This document shows positions 1 through 8,536 of a stretch of DNA of 64,000 nt, piece by piece. The first letter of the stretch is position 1. Every line of letters starts with the position of its first letter. Made by a program: the position numbers and the translations under genes. Where the stretch lies: NCBI GenBank assembly GCA_015223225.1, contig JADFCQ010000002.1, positions 682,001 to 746,000 of the forward strand. Reading direction: 5' to 3'. This DNA comes from Acetobacteraceae bacterium H6797. GTDB lineage: Bacteria; Pseudomonadota; Alphaproteobacteria; Acetobacterales; Acetobacteraceae. The notes under the pieces were generated by a model, which ran no database searches, was not told the DNA's origin, and saw only the letters and a list, made by a program, of their open reading frames with translations.

Positions 1-54
1 GGGGAAACCCGCCTTTTAAACGCTCAAGAGCCCTTCAGGCCCTGAAGCCGCCCT

Positions 55-294
55 TCACGGGCATTCGCAGCCGTCGGTCGGGCCGGTATCGCCGCGCACC
101 ACGTGATGGTCGATCCACTCGGCCACGAGGCGGCGAGCCTCGCTCACCGAAGCCTCGGGGTGATGAATCCGATAGAGGGCGGTGCAGGACATGAAGGCGT
201 TCAGATCCTCGGTCCCGCCATCACGCAGCTCGCGATAGGCCGTAACCACGGCCCGTTCGCAACGGCGGGTGATATGGCTGAAGTCCACGCCCAT
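55..294 (-). CDS. small conserved-looking hypothetical protein, 79 aa
   Basis: I do not recognise the function. The protein is small, soluble and mostly helical in character, with no signal peptide or membrane segment. It has a Cys-x-Cys pair at its C-terminus and an internal Cys in FMSCTALYRIHH. I chose the ATG at 294 because an excellent ribosome binding site, AGGAGGT, lies five bases upstream of it. An in-frame start further upstream would put that site inside the gene. The promoter region carries two near-identical palindromes (311-320 and 329-338) that recur once near the other end of the window, so the gene may be under specific regulation. It is the last minus-strand gene before the window edge. 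Confidence 0.6.
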   Translation of the reverse strand: MGVDFSHITRRCERAVVTAYRELRDGGTEDLNAFMSCTALYRIHHPEASVSEARRLVAEWIDHHVVRGDTGPTDGCECP

Positions 295-310
295 CCGTAC
301 CTCCTCACGC

Positions 311-338
311 GAGAATTCTCGGGCATTTGAGAATTCTT
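311..338. promoter_or_regulatory. tandem GAGAATTCTC / GAGAATTCTT palindromes, operator-like
   Basis: A perfect 10-base palindrome, GAGAATTCTC, lies at 311-320. A one-mismatch copy, GAGAATTCTT, lies at 329-338. The copies start 18 bases apart, close to two helical turns, and sit 17-44 bases upstream of the small gene that starts at 294. The same perfect palindrome occurs at 63797-63806, upstream of an XRE regulator. The arrangement suggests two operators for a dimeric regulator. The identity of the regulator is inference. Confidence 0.4.
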
Positions 339-419
339 CGCAACTCAACAAGCCTAGTTTTATCCGCAACCAGCCCCTGGTTCAAGCGGCGATGGCCGGT
401 TCTTGCCGCAACGCAAGGC

Positions 420-443
420 GGCGGGTGGCGCAACCCACCCGCC
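420..443 (-). terminator. hairpin after the dehydrogenase gene, no T-tract
   Basis: GGCGGGTGG and CCACCCGCC form a perfect 9-bp stem with a six-base loop, starting 10 bases past the stop codon of the minus-strand dehydrogenase. There is no run of U after it, so it may protect the mRNA end or work with Rho rather than act as a classical terminator. Confidence 0.4.
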
Positions 444-452
444 TGAACGGTA

Positions 453-1538
453 TTAGGCGCCGTTCGCGACCGCTTCGGCCAGGGCCTTGCCCACATCCAC
501 CGTCCCCGCCTGGCCGCCCATGTCGCGCGTACGGGGGCCGCCTTCGGAGAGGTGCTTCTCGATGGCGCGGAGGATGGAATCGGCCGCTTCCTTCTCGCCC
601 AGATGCTCCAGCATCAGCGCGCCGGACCAGATCTGCCCGATCGGGTTGCAGATCCACTTGCCCGCGATATCCGGCGCCGAGCCATGCACCGGCTCGAACA
701 TCGAGGGATGGGCCTTCTCGGGGTTGATATTGGCCGAGGGCGCGATGCCGATGGAGCCCGCCACGGCCGGCCCGAGATCGGAAAGGATATCCCCGAAGAG
801 GTTCGAGCCCACCACCACGTCGAACCAGTCCGGATGCTGCACGAAATGGGCGCAGAGGATGTCGATATGGAACTGGTCGGTCGTCACGTCAGGGTATTCC
901 GCCGCGATGGCGGCGAAACGCTCGTCCCAATAGGGCATCGTGAAGGTGATGCCGTTGGACTTGGTCGCACTCGTCACTTTCTTGCGCGGGCGGGTGCGGG
1001 CCAGTTCGAAAGCGTAGCGGATGATGCGGTCCGTGCCCTTGCGCGTCAGCACAGATTGCTGGGAGACGAATTCGCGATCGGTGCCCGCGAACATCCGGCC
1101 GCCGACGGAGGAATATTCGCCCTCGGTATTCTCGCGGACGACGTAGAAATCGATATCCTCCGGCCCGCGATTGGCCAGCGGCGTCTTGGCCCCCGGCATG
1201 AGCTTGCAGGGGCGCAGGCTCACATATTGGTCGAATTCGCGGCGGATGGGGATCAGCAGGCCCCAGAGCGAGATATGGTCGGGCACGCCCGGCCAGCCCA
1301 CGGCACCGAGGAAGATGCTGTCGCTCTCGCGAAGCTGGTCGATGCCGTCATCGGGCATCATCTTGCCCGTCTGCTTATAGGTCTCGCAGGACCAGTCGTA
1401 ATGCTTCAGCTCCAGATCGAAGCCGAAGCGACGGGCGGCGGCATCGAGCACACGCAGGCCCTCCGGCACCGTCTCCTTCCCGATCCCATCACCTGGAACC
1501 ACGGCGATGCGATGCTTGCGCGATGGAGCTTGGCTCAC
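453..1538 (-). CDS. tartrate dehydrogenase / D-malate dehydrogenase family protein
   Basis: A cytosolic NAD-dependent, metal-dependent beta-decarboxylating dehydrogenase of the isocitrate/isopropylmalate family. The N-terminus has VVPGDGIGKE, followed by the ELKHYDWSCETY and LGAVGWPGVPDHISLWG stretches typical of tartrate dehydrogenase (TtuC/DmlA) rather than LeuB. The acidic metal-binding segment NLFGDILSDLG and the cofactor region EPVHGSAPDIAGK are intact. The length, about 361 residues, fits the family. The start is uncertain: the GTG at 1538 has GGGAG 11 bases upstream, while a TTG at 1556 is also in frame. Family members often oxidise tartrate, D-malate and isopropylmalate, so the true substrate is open. 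It lies downstream of the GGDEF-EAL gene on the same strand, separated by about 115 bases. Confidence 0.85.
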   Translation of the reverse strand: MSQAPSRKHRIAVVPGDGIGKETVPEGLRVLDAAARRFGFDLELKHYDWSCETYKQTGKMMPDDGIDQLRESDSIFLGAVGWPGVPDHISLWGLLIPIRREFDQYVSLRPCKLMPGAKTPLANRGPEDIDFYVVRENTEGEYSSVGGRMFAGTDREFVSQQSVLTRKGTDRIIRYAFELARTRPRKKVTSATKSNGITFTMPYWDERFAAIAAEYPDVTTDQFHIDILCAHFVQHPDWFDVVVGSNLFGDILSDLGPAVAGSIGIAPSANINPEKAHPSMFEPVHGSAPDIAGKWICNPIGQIWSGALMLEHLGEKEAADSILRAIEKHLSEGGPRTRDMGGQAGTVDVGKALAEAVANGA

Positions 1539-1652
1539 GATGGACGATACTCCCAACCGATCATGGAGGCGCGACGTTGGCCCCTCGCGGCGCGGCGGGC
1601 AAGCCGGGGCGGGCGGGATTTTGCCGAAGCCCCCCCAAGCCTCGGGTAAGGC

Positions 1653-4091
1653 TCAGCTGAGCCCCGTCGCCTCGACCACGGCCTTATGCCGCGCGGCCAT
1701 CCACTCCCGCGCCATCTCAACGGGCATGGGGCGGGCGAAGAGATAGCCCTGCACCAGGGGGATGCCCAGTTCCCGCACCGCCGCCAGTTCCGCCTGGGTC
1801 TCGACGCCCTCGGCCACCACGGGCAGGTTCAGCTCCTGCGAGAGGGCGACCACGGCGCGGACGATGGCCCGCCTGCGGCATTCCGCCGGGCTCTCGGCAT
1901 GGCCCAGCGTGGCGGTGAAGCCGCGCTCGATCTTGACCAGATGCACCGGCAGCCGGGTGAGATAGCCCACCGAGGAATGGCCCGAGCCGAAATCGTCGAG
2001 CGCGAAGCGGAAGCCGCGCGAGGCGAGCGCCGCCAGCACCTCCTCCGCGCGCGCCTCATCGGCGAACAGAGCCGTCTCGGTAATCTCCAGGACGATCTGG
2101 CGCGGCTCCACCCCATGCCGGGCGACCATCGCGGCCACCTCATCCGGCAGTTCCTCCGAGACCTGGCCGGCGGAGAGATTGATCGCCAGGGAGAAATCCG
2201 GATTGCCCGAGGCTTCGACCAGGCCCGGCAGCGCCGCCAGGGCGCGTTCCATCACGTAGCGGCCGAGCGCGACGATCTGTCCCGATTCCTCGGCGGCGGG
2301 GATGAACTCGGCGGGAGAGATACTCTCCCCCTCCGGCCCATGCATCCGGGCCAGCACCTCCGCCCCGGTGACAGCGCCGTCGGTGACGCGGATCACGGGC
2401 TGGACATGAATGTCGAAGCGCTCGTTCTCCAGCGCCGACTGCACCTTGCGGCGCAGGCTCTGCCGCTGGCGCTGCGCCCGGGCATGGGCGGCGCCGAAGG
2501 CCACCAGCTTATGCCGCCCCTCGCGCTTGGCCACCAGCATGGCGAGATCGGCCGCTCCTAGTAGCGTATCGAGCGTGATACCGTCGGCGGGGTAGCGGGC
2601 AAGGCCGATCGAGGCCGCGAGATCCAGCCGCAAGCCCGGCAGGAAGACCGGCTCGGTCGTCACGGCGCGAATATTCTCCAGCCGCTCCGCGGTCCGCGGG
2701 CCGACGCGCAGGAGAATGGCGAATTCATCGCCCGAGAGCCGGGCGGAAACCGCCTCCTCCCCCGCCACCTGCGAGATGCGCTCGGCGAGGATGCTCAGCA
2801 CGCGGTCGCCCACCGCCATGCCGTGGGTGTCGTTGACCCACTTGAAACGGTCGAAATTGATCTGCAGCAGCAGGGCTTCCTCGCCCTGGTGCATCCCGCC
2901 CTCAAGCATGGCCGTGGCGGCGCTCATGAAGCCCACACGGTTCAGCAGCCCGGTGAGCTGGTCGGTCTGCGCCGCGCGCTCGAGCTGCCGCTCGGCGATC
3001 TGCAGCGGCGAGATATCGGTCATCACGGAGAGGGAGACCGGCAGCCCCGCCGTGCCGCTGCGATCCAGCATCTCGGAGAGCAGCAGCTCCATCACACGAC
3101 CATCGGCGCGGACCAACTGGATACGTGCTTCCGGCGTCCGCCCCGTCTCCAGCAGGCGGGGGAGGATCTCCTCCCGGTAGCGCCGGGCGCTCTGCGGGGT
3201 GAGCAGCGAGGCGAAGGGCCGGCCCAGCACCGCCAGCCGCTCATAGCCCGTGGCGGCGAGCCAGTGGTCGTTGACACCGAGCAGGCTGCCGTGCCGGTCC
3301 ACCGAATGAAGCAGTACGGGGGTGCCGTTATAGATGCGGTTCAGCCGCGTATGCGCCTCCCGCAGGGCGCGCTCATTGTCCTTGCGCTCAGCCTGGCGGC
3401 TGCCGAGCAGCGCGGCGATCTCCCCCACCTCGCCCAGCGAGCGCCAGACGGCGGGCAGCGCTTCGCCCCCATCCTCGCCGGAGCGCAGCTTGGCCAGCAT
3501 CTGGTTCAGCGGCTGGCGCAGCAGGCGGCCGAGCAGCAGCCGCACCACGCCCAGCACGATCAGGCCGGAGAAGGAGATGAAAAGGAAAATGCTGATGAAA
3601 TCGTTCCGCGCCTCCGCCCAAGCGCGGGCGGGGTTCGGCCAGATCAGCAGGCTGCCCGCCATCTGGGTGCGTTCCTCGCCCTCGGACGGCCGCGCGAAGC
3701 CGCTATCGGGAAGGCGGTTGATCACCTGCCGCAGCGGCGTGATGCCGCTGCCTTCCTCCGGCGCCCTGCCGATAGTCGCGATGGGGTGGCCCAGCTCGTC
3801 GAAGACCGTGGCGGCGAGCACGTCGGGGTTGCGAGTCAGCCCTTCGAGCACGCGCCCCACCTGCTCGTAGCGGAAGGACCAGAGCGGCTCGACCACCGAG
3901 GTCGCGATGCCGGGCATGACGGCGCGCGTCCGATCCCGGATCTCCGCCTGCACGTCGAAGAACTGCCAGGCGCCGCCCCCCGCCGCGCAGAACCCGGACA
4001 CGCCGAGCAGCAGCGGAAAGAGCACGGTCAGCAGGCGGCTCCGGATGAAGGAGGCGAGGCTGACTTCGGCGGCTAGCGGTTCGCTGCGCAT
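1653..4091 (-). CDS. membrane PAS-GGDEF-EAL cyclic-di-GMP protein
   Basis: An inner-membrane signalling protein of 812 aa. Two membrane helices (about 19-38 and 164-188) enclose a periplasmic domain of about 125 residues. A HAMP-like stretch, a PAS domain (about 260-370), a GGDEF domain and an EAL domain follow in the cytoplasm. The cyclase signature reads SGDEF (453-457) instead of GGDEF. The phosphodiesterase signature reads EVL (578-580) instead of EAL, but the downstream motifs EITETALF, DDFGSG, AEGVET and QGY are present. It could be a phosphodiesterase with a weak or regulatory cyclase domain. Its ATG overlaps the stop of the binding-protein gene by one base (TGATG), so the two are translationally coupled. 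The ATG at 4091 is chosen over longer forms that would run into that gene. Confidence 0.88.
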   Translation of the reverse strand: MRSEPLAAEVSLASFIRSRLLTVLFPLLLGVSGFCAAGGGAWQFFDVQAEIRDRTRAVMPGIATSVVEPLWSFRYEQVGRVLEGLTRNPDVLAATVFDELGHPIATIGRAPEEGSGITPLRQVINRLPDSGFARPSEGEERTQMAGSLLIWPNPARAWAEARNDFISIFLFISFSGLIVLGVVRLLLGRLLRQPLNQMLAKLRSGEDGGEALPAVWRSLGEVGEIAALLGSRQAERKDNERALREAHTRLNRIYNGTPVLLHSVDRHGSLLGVNDHWLAATGYERLAVLGRPFASLLTPQSARRYREEILPRLLETGRTPEARIQLVRADGRVMELLLSEMLDRSGTAGLPVSLSVMTDISPLQIAERQLERAAQTDQLTGLLNRVGFMSAATAMLEGGMHQGEEALLLQINFDRFKWVNDTHGMAVGDRVLSILAERISQVAGEEAVSARLSGDEFAILLRVGPRTAERLENIRAVTTEPVFLPGLRLDLAASIGLARYPADGITLDTLLGAADLAMLVAKREGRHKLVAFGAAHARAQRQRQSLRRKVQSALENERFDIHVQPVIRVTDGAVTGAEVLARMHGPEGESISPAEFIPAAEESGQIVALGRYVMERALAALPGLVEASGNPDFSLAINLSAGQVSEELPDEVAAMVARHGVEPRQIVLEITETALFADEARAEEVLAALASRGFRFALDDFGSGHSSVGYLTRLPVHLVKIERGFTATLGHAESPAECRRRAIVRAVVALSQELNLPVVAEGVETQAELAAVRELGIPLVQGYLFARPMPVEMAREWMAARHKAVVEATGLS

Positions 4092-5266
4092 CAGCCCGCG
4101 CCCTTCGCCGACGCCAGGATGGCGGGCAGGGAGAAATCGTAAGCCTGCCGCATATCGCCGCCCCGCCGCCGCTCGCCTCGGGTGAAGCGGCGGAAATCGA
4201 GCCCCTGCCAGCGCCTTTCCCCGATGACCGACCAGCAATAGCTCAGGCTCGCCGCGTCGATCGGGCTGAGGTCGAATTGCAGCGAGGCATCGCCATCGAG
4301 GGTGAAATCGAAGCCGTCGAACCAGTCCCGCAGCATCACCAGCGCCCAGGCGCCGCCGAGCAGATGCCCGCCCTCGCTCAGCAACAGGCGCCCCTCGCCC
4401 ACCGCCCGCAGCGCCTCGGCCGACCAGTTGAGACCTGCGAAGACCGCCTCCTTGCCCGGGCGCCGGCCGGCTTCCTCGAAAGCCTCCATGGCGCCGAGGG
4501 CCATCGGGTCATTCGCCGCCCAGACGGCGGTGGGGCGGATCGCGGCGCGGATGGCCCAGTCGAGATAGCGGCGGGTGAGCAGCCGCGCCTCGCCCTGCTG
4601 CCAGCCGGCGAGAAGATGCCGGTCGAGGATGACGTCATTCGCCGCCGCGACGGCATCGTACATGCCCCGGCTGCGCTCCATCCCGGCGATGGTGCCCAAT
4701 TCGCCGCCGAGCGCCAGCAGATGGATGCGGCCATCCGCCGCGCGCAGGTTGTTCTTCCGGGCGGCGTCCAGCAGGGCCTCGGTCATCCGGCGCCCCGCCG
4801 TGCGATTGGCCGGCGAGAGGCTGCCGATGAAACTATCGCCCGCCCGGCGAGGCGGGCCGACCCGCGCCAGGTCATCGCCGCTCAACTCGTTGATCAGCAG
4901 CATGGTCGGCAGGCCGCGTTGCACCGCCGCCTCCAGCGCCGGCACCGCGGTCTGCTCCTCATTGACCAGCAGCAGCGCATCGGGCGCCGGCTGCTCCTGC
5001 GCGGCAGCGATCGCCATGGCCCTCAGGCGGCTGCGATCGCGCTCGGCCATGCGGATCTCGAGCAGGAAGCCGAGCTGATCGGCCGCCGCGCGCATGGCCG
5101 TGGACACGTCGTCCCAAAAGCCTTCGCCGGCGCGCCCCGGGTTGATGAAGACGACGCGCGGGGTGCGAGGGGCCGGCTGCGCGAGCGCCATGGGCATGAC
5201 GGAAGGCATGGCCGCGGCCATGCCGGCAACCGCCAATCCACCCAGCGCGACGCGCCGACCGACCAT
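4091..5266 (-). CDS. periplasmic binding protein, type I (sugar ABC-like), partner of the GGDEF-EAL protein
   Basis: An exported solute-binding protein. The N-terminus (GRRVALGGLAVAGMAAAMP, ending near ALAQ) is a signal peptide with twin arginines, possibly Tat-type. The mature part begins PRVVFINPG and follows the type I periplasmic-binding fold of ribose/AI-2-like proteins, with an AVWAANDPMALGAMEA segment typical of that family. No ABC ATPase or permease lies next to it. Its only operon partner is the coupled GGDEF-EAL gene, so it probably reports a ligand to that sensor rather than feeding a transporter. That role is inference, by analogy with NspS/MbaA. The ATG at 5266 is preferred because GGGGGGAG sits seven bases upstream. 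An in-frame start at 5302 is also possible. Confidence 0.8.
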   Translation of the reverse strand: MVGRRVALGGLAVAGMAAAMPSVMPMALAQPAPRTPRVVFINPGRAGEGFWDDVSTAMRAAADQLGFLLEIRMAERDRSRLRAMAIAAAQEQPAPDALLLVNEEQTAVPALEAAVQRGLPTMLLINELSGDDLARVGPPRRAGDSFIGSLSPANRTAGRRMTEALLDAARKNNLRAADGRIHLLALGGELGTIAGMERSRGMYDAVAAANDVILDRHLLAGWQQGEARLLTRRYLDWAIRAAIRPTAVWAANDPMALGAMEAFEEAGRRPGKEAVFAGLNWSAEALRAVGEGRLLLSEGGHLLGGAWALVMLRDWFDGFDFTLDGDASLQFDLSPIDAASLSYCWSVIGERRWQGLDFRRFTRGERRRGGDMRQAYDFSLPAILASAKGAG

Positions 5267-5410
5267 CGCCACACTCCCCCCAGAGCGCAAGCCAGAGAGC
5301 AATGACCCAACGGCGCCATGTTACACCGCGAATCCCGGTCATTGTCGTTCACTGCGGGGAAAATTCAACCGAGACCGGCGGGCGAGACCGGCGATAGCGC
5401 CGGAGGGCGC

Positions 5411-6391
5411 TCAACCCAGCCAGCCGCGTGTAATGATCTGGGTCGCCACCCGGCCGCTCTCGTCCAGCGGCGGAAGGGGCGCGGGCAGGCCCTCGGCGCT
5501 GCCGAGCATCCGCGCCCGCCCGGCCTCGATCAGCCCCTGCACCAGCCGCGCATGACGCCTGCCCCCCCCCGCCGGCGCGATGAAGACGGGCACGCCCGCC
5601 GCCACGGCCTCGGAAAGCATGGAGACGGACTCGCCCGTCACCACGATGGCATCCGCCCAGGCGAGAAAGCCGTCATAGGGATTGGGGCCCGCATCGCCCC
5701 AGCGGAAAAGCCGGTAGCCGCCGAGCGGGGCCGCCGCCAGCGCGTCCGCGAGCAGCTTCGTCGCCGCCTCGCCCGTGCGGCGGCTGGTCGTCGCCATGAT
5801 GCTGCCCGGCCCATCGCCCTGCCCCGCCAGCGCGATGGCGCCCTCGGCCATGGCGCGGATCGCCGCCTCGCTCATCGGCTCGCCCTTCACCGCCCCGCCC
5901 ACCAGCATGGCGATGCGCGGGCCGGGCAGCGCACCGAGTTCGGCGGCCCAGGCTTCACGCCCCTTCGCGAGCCGCGCGGGCGAGAGGCGATGCGTGGCAC
6001 CGAGAATGGTGATGACATTCTGGCCCTCCCCGGCCTCGTCATGGCGCGGCAGGACCAGCAGATCGAATGCCGAGGCCCCGAAGCCGGGGCGCATGGCCTG
6101 CACCAGCCGCGCGCCCCGCCGCCCGAACCAGCGCGCGACCGGCGCCGCACGCCGGCCAGCCGCGATGACCAGATCGGGCTTGCCGGCCGCCCTGACGCGG
6201 GCCCGCGCGGCGGGCGTCAGGCCCAGCAGGCTCGGCCAGGGCCAGGGAATGCGCGCACCCGCCCCCCATTCCAGCGGCAGCACCTCGAAAGGCACGCCCA
6301 GCCGCTCCGCGATGCCCAACGCCTGCGCCGCCGTACCCGCCCGAGGGTCCGCCAGCACCAGCACGCGCGTCTCCTTCCCGCCCTTCGTCAT
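5411..6391 (-). CDS. mitochondrial fission ELM1 family protein
   Basis: A 326-aa soluble protein of the ELM1 (DUF1022) family, common in alphaproteobacteria and resembling a GT-B nucleotide-sugar transferase. Recognisable stretches are [20 protein letters not shown] at the start, [13 protein letters not shown] in the middle and [20 protein letters not shown] in the C-terminal half, where GT-B enzymes bind the nucleotide sugar. The bacterial function is not established; an envelope role is often assumed. It is divergent from pyrE, with 69 bases between the two starts that must hold both promoters. Confidence 0.85.
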   Translation of the reverse strand: MTKGGKETRVLVLADPRAGTAAQALGIAERLGVPFEVLPLEWGAGARIPWPWPSLLGLTPAARARVRAAGKPDLVIAAGRRAAPVARWFGRRGARLVQAMRPGFGASAFDLLVLPRHDEAGEGQNVITILGATHRLSPARLAKGREAWAAELGALPGPRIAMLVGGAVKGEPMSEAAIRAMAEGAIALAGQGDGPGSIMATTSRRTGEAATKLLADALAAAPLGGYRLFRWGDAGPNPYDGFLAWADAIVVTGESVSMLSEAVAAGVPVFIAPAGGGRRHARLVQGLIEAGRARMLGSAEGLPAPLPPLDESGRVATQIITRGWLG

Positions 6392-6460
6392 GGACGTGCC
6401 ATCATCTCGCGGCTACCAAGGCGCCACATCACATCCCCCCGCTGCACCAGGGACATTGCC

Positions 6461-7180
6461 ATGGCCGTCACACACGCTTCCGATTGGGATCGCGATGCCG
6501 CGCTGACCACCGCGCGCATCCTTCTTGAGATCAAGGCGGTCAATTTCCGTCCCGAGGAGCCCTATACCTTCACCTCGGGCTGGAAGAGCCCGGTCTATAT
6601 CGACTGCCGCAAGATCATTTTTTTCCCGCGCGCGCGCAACCGCATCTGCGACCTCGCGGTCGAGAAGATCAACCGGCATGTCGGCTTCGAGACCATCGAG
6701 GCGGTGGCCGGCGGCGAGACGGCGGGCATTCCCTTCGCGGCCTGGATCGCGGACCGCATGAACGCGCCGATGTCCTACGTCCGCAAGAAGCCGAAGGGCT
6801 TCGGCCGTAACGCGCAGATCGAGGGCGATGTTCCCGAAGGCAAGAAGACCCTGCTGGTCGAGGACCTGACGACCGACGGTGCCTCCAAGATCCGCTTCGC
6901 CCAGGCGCTGCGCGAGGCCGGCGCCATCTGCGACCATACCTTCGTCGTCTTCTTCTACGGCGTCTTCCCCGGCGGCGCGGACAAGCTGAAGGACATCAAC
7001 CTCAGCCTGCTGCACCTCTGCACCTGGTGGGACGTGCTCGAGGTCTGCCGCGAGCGGCCCTATTTCTCGGAAGAGGCGCTGAAGGAAGTCCGCAAGTTCC
7101 TCGAGGACCCCGTCTCCTGGTCGGGCAAGCACGGCGGCATCACCTCGGTGGCCGACGCCGTCCCGACCACGATGGTCTGA
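6461..7180 (+). CDS. pyrE: orotate phosphoribosyltransferase
   Basis: Transfers ribose-5-phosphate from PRPP to orotate to make OMP in pyrimidine synthesis, in the cytosol. The protein has 239 residues. The N-terminal [16 protein letters not shown] segment and the PRPP-loop variant [13 protein letters not shown] are characteristic. The loop reads DLTTDGAS where many enzymes have DVITTGGS, as in the longer alphaproteobacterial form. The ATG at 6461 is supported by AGGGA eight bases upstream. The reading frame stays open far upstream, but that stretch lies over the ELM1 gene and is not coding. A strong intrinsic terminator follows directly. Confidence 0.95.
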   Translation: MAVTHASDWDRDAALTTARILLEIKAVNFRPEEPYTFTSGWKSPVYIDCRKIIFFPRARNRICDLAVEKINRHVGFETIEAVAGGETAGIPFAAWIADRMNAPMSYVRKKPKGFGRNAQIEGDVPEGKKTLLVEDLTTDGASKIRFAQALREAGAICDHTFVVFFYGVFPGGADKLKDINLSLLHLCTWWDVLEVCRERPYFSEEALKEVRKFLEDPVSWSGKHGGITSVADAVPTTMV

Positions 7181-7188
7181 GACGAAAG

Positions 7189-7216
7189 GGCGCTGCCTCC
7201 GGGCAGCGCCTTTTTT
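7189..7216 (+). terminator. intrinsic terminator of pyrE
   Basis: GGCGCTGCC (7189-7197) pairs perfectly with GGCAGCGCC (7202-7210) around a TCCG loop, and six T follow. It starts nine bases after the pyrE stop and separates it from the convergent BenE-type gene. Confidence 0.93.
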
Positions 7217-7218
7217 CT

Positions 7219-8412
7219 TCAGGCGCGCTTCGTGCTCTCCAGCGCCATGAGCGCGCCCCCGGCGATCAGGCCCCAGAAGGCCGCGCCGATCCCGAAGAGC
7301 GAGAGGCCCGAAGCCGTGGTGACGAAGGTCAGCACCGCCGGAAGCCGCGTCGCCTCCGCATTGAGTGCTGCGGCCAGCGCGCCGCCCAGGCTGCCGAGCA
7401 GCGCGAGCCCGGCCACGGCCTGGATCAGCAGCGGCGGGGCGGCCGCGATGAAGGCGGCGGCGACGCCCGCGAAGAGACCCAACACGATATAGGTGCCCCC
7501 CGCGACCACCGTGGCGATCCAGCGGCGATGCGGGTTGGGATGCGCCTCCGGGCTTGCGCAGAGGGCCGCGGTGATGGCGGCGAGGTTTACCGAATGCCCG
7601 CCGAAGGCCGAGATCACGGCGCTGCCGATGCCGGTCGCGACGAAAATCGGCCCGACCAAGGGGTAATAGCCATTGGCCCGCAGCACCGCGAGGCCCGGCA
7701 GGTTCTGCGAGGCCATGGTGACGAGGAAGAGCGGCAGCGCGATACCGATCAGCCCCGCCGTGGTGAATTCAGGCACCACCAGCACCGGCTGCGGCCAGGC
7801 GCCGCTGAAGGCGCCCTGCGGCAGTGGCGTGGAGATCACGATCATCGCCGCCGCCACCACGACAGCGATGGGCACCGCATAGAGCCTGGCGAAGCGCCAG
7901 CCGAGCGCCCAGGCGATGACCACCGGCAGCGCGAGCTGGGGCATGGCGCCCACCGCCCGCAGCGGGGCGAGGCAAAGCTCGAGCAGCACCCCGCCCAGCA
8001 TGGCGGCCGCGAGCGGCATGGGAATCGCCTCCACCGCGCGGGCCAGCGGCCGGAAGAGTCCCGCCGCCACGATGAGCAGCGCCGTGACCAGGAAGGCGCC
8101 CACCGCCACGGGAAAGCCGCCCTCCGGCATGCCGCTCGCGACCAGCAGGGCCGCACCGGGCGTGGACCAGGCGATGCTGATCGGAAGGCGCTTCGACCAG
8201 CTCAGCCACGCGCCCAGGAGCCCGTTCACGATACAGAGCGCCAGCAGGCCGGAAGCCGCTTCGGCATGGCTTGCGCCCACCGCCGAAAACCCTTGCAGAA
8301 CAACGGCGAAGGAGCTGGCAAAGCCGACGATGGCGGCCAGGAGCCCGGCGGTAGCGGGCTGCAGCCAGCCGCGAGGGGGAGAAGAATCGGTCTGGGCGGC
8401 GGGGGCGGTCAT
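7219..8412 (-). CDS. BenE family transporter (benzoate/H+ symporter family)
   Basis: A 397-aa inner-membrane protein with about 11-12 hydrophobic helices, related to BenE, which imports benzoate with protons. Family stretches seen are IAWSTPGAALL, QNLPGLAVLRANGY and ISAFGGHSVNLAAITAALC. The ATG at 8412 is chosen because upstream in-frame starts give an arginine-rich extension that lies in the spacer to the divergent gene. No benzoate catabolic gene is nearby, so benzoate is not proven as the substrate. It is convergent with pyrE across its terminator. Confidence 0.88.
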   Translation of the reverse strand: MTAPAAQTDSSPPRGWLQPATAGLLAAIVGFASSFAVVLQGFSAVGASHAEAASGLLALCIVNGLLGAWLSWSKRLPISIAWSTPGAALLVASGMPEGGFPVAVGAFLVTALLIVAAGLFRPLARAVEAIPMPLAAAMLGGVLLELCLAPLRAVGAMPQLALPVVIAWALGWRFARLYAVPIAVVVAAAMIVISTPLPQGAFSGAWPQPVLVVPEFTTAGLIGIALPLFLVTMASQNLPGLAVLRANGYYPLVGPIFVATGIGSAVISAFGGHSVNLAAITAALCASPEAHPNPHRRWIATVVAGGTYIVLGLFAGVAAAFIAAAPPLLIQAVAGLALLGSLGGALAAALNAEATRLPAVLTFVTTASGLSLFGIGAAFWGLIAGGALMALESTKRA

Positions 8413-8536
8413 CGGGCGAGATATACGGCGGCGGAAAGCACCTCGCCTGGGCTGCGGGCGCATGGCTGTCAAGACAAGGCATAAGCGCCACATCCCTGCC
8501 TTTATGCCGCCATCAAGACGAGTGAGACAATTGCCT

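Noticed and set aside
5318-6460. 380-residue N-terminal extension of pyrE
   Set aside because: It overlaps the ELM1 gene on the other strand. The pyrE family starts at 6461, where a ribosome binding site is present.
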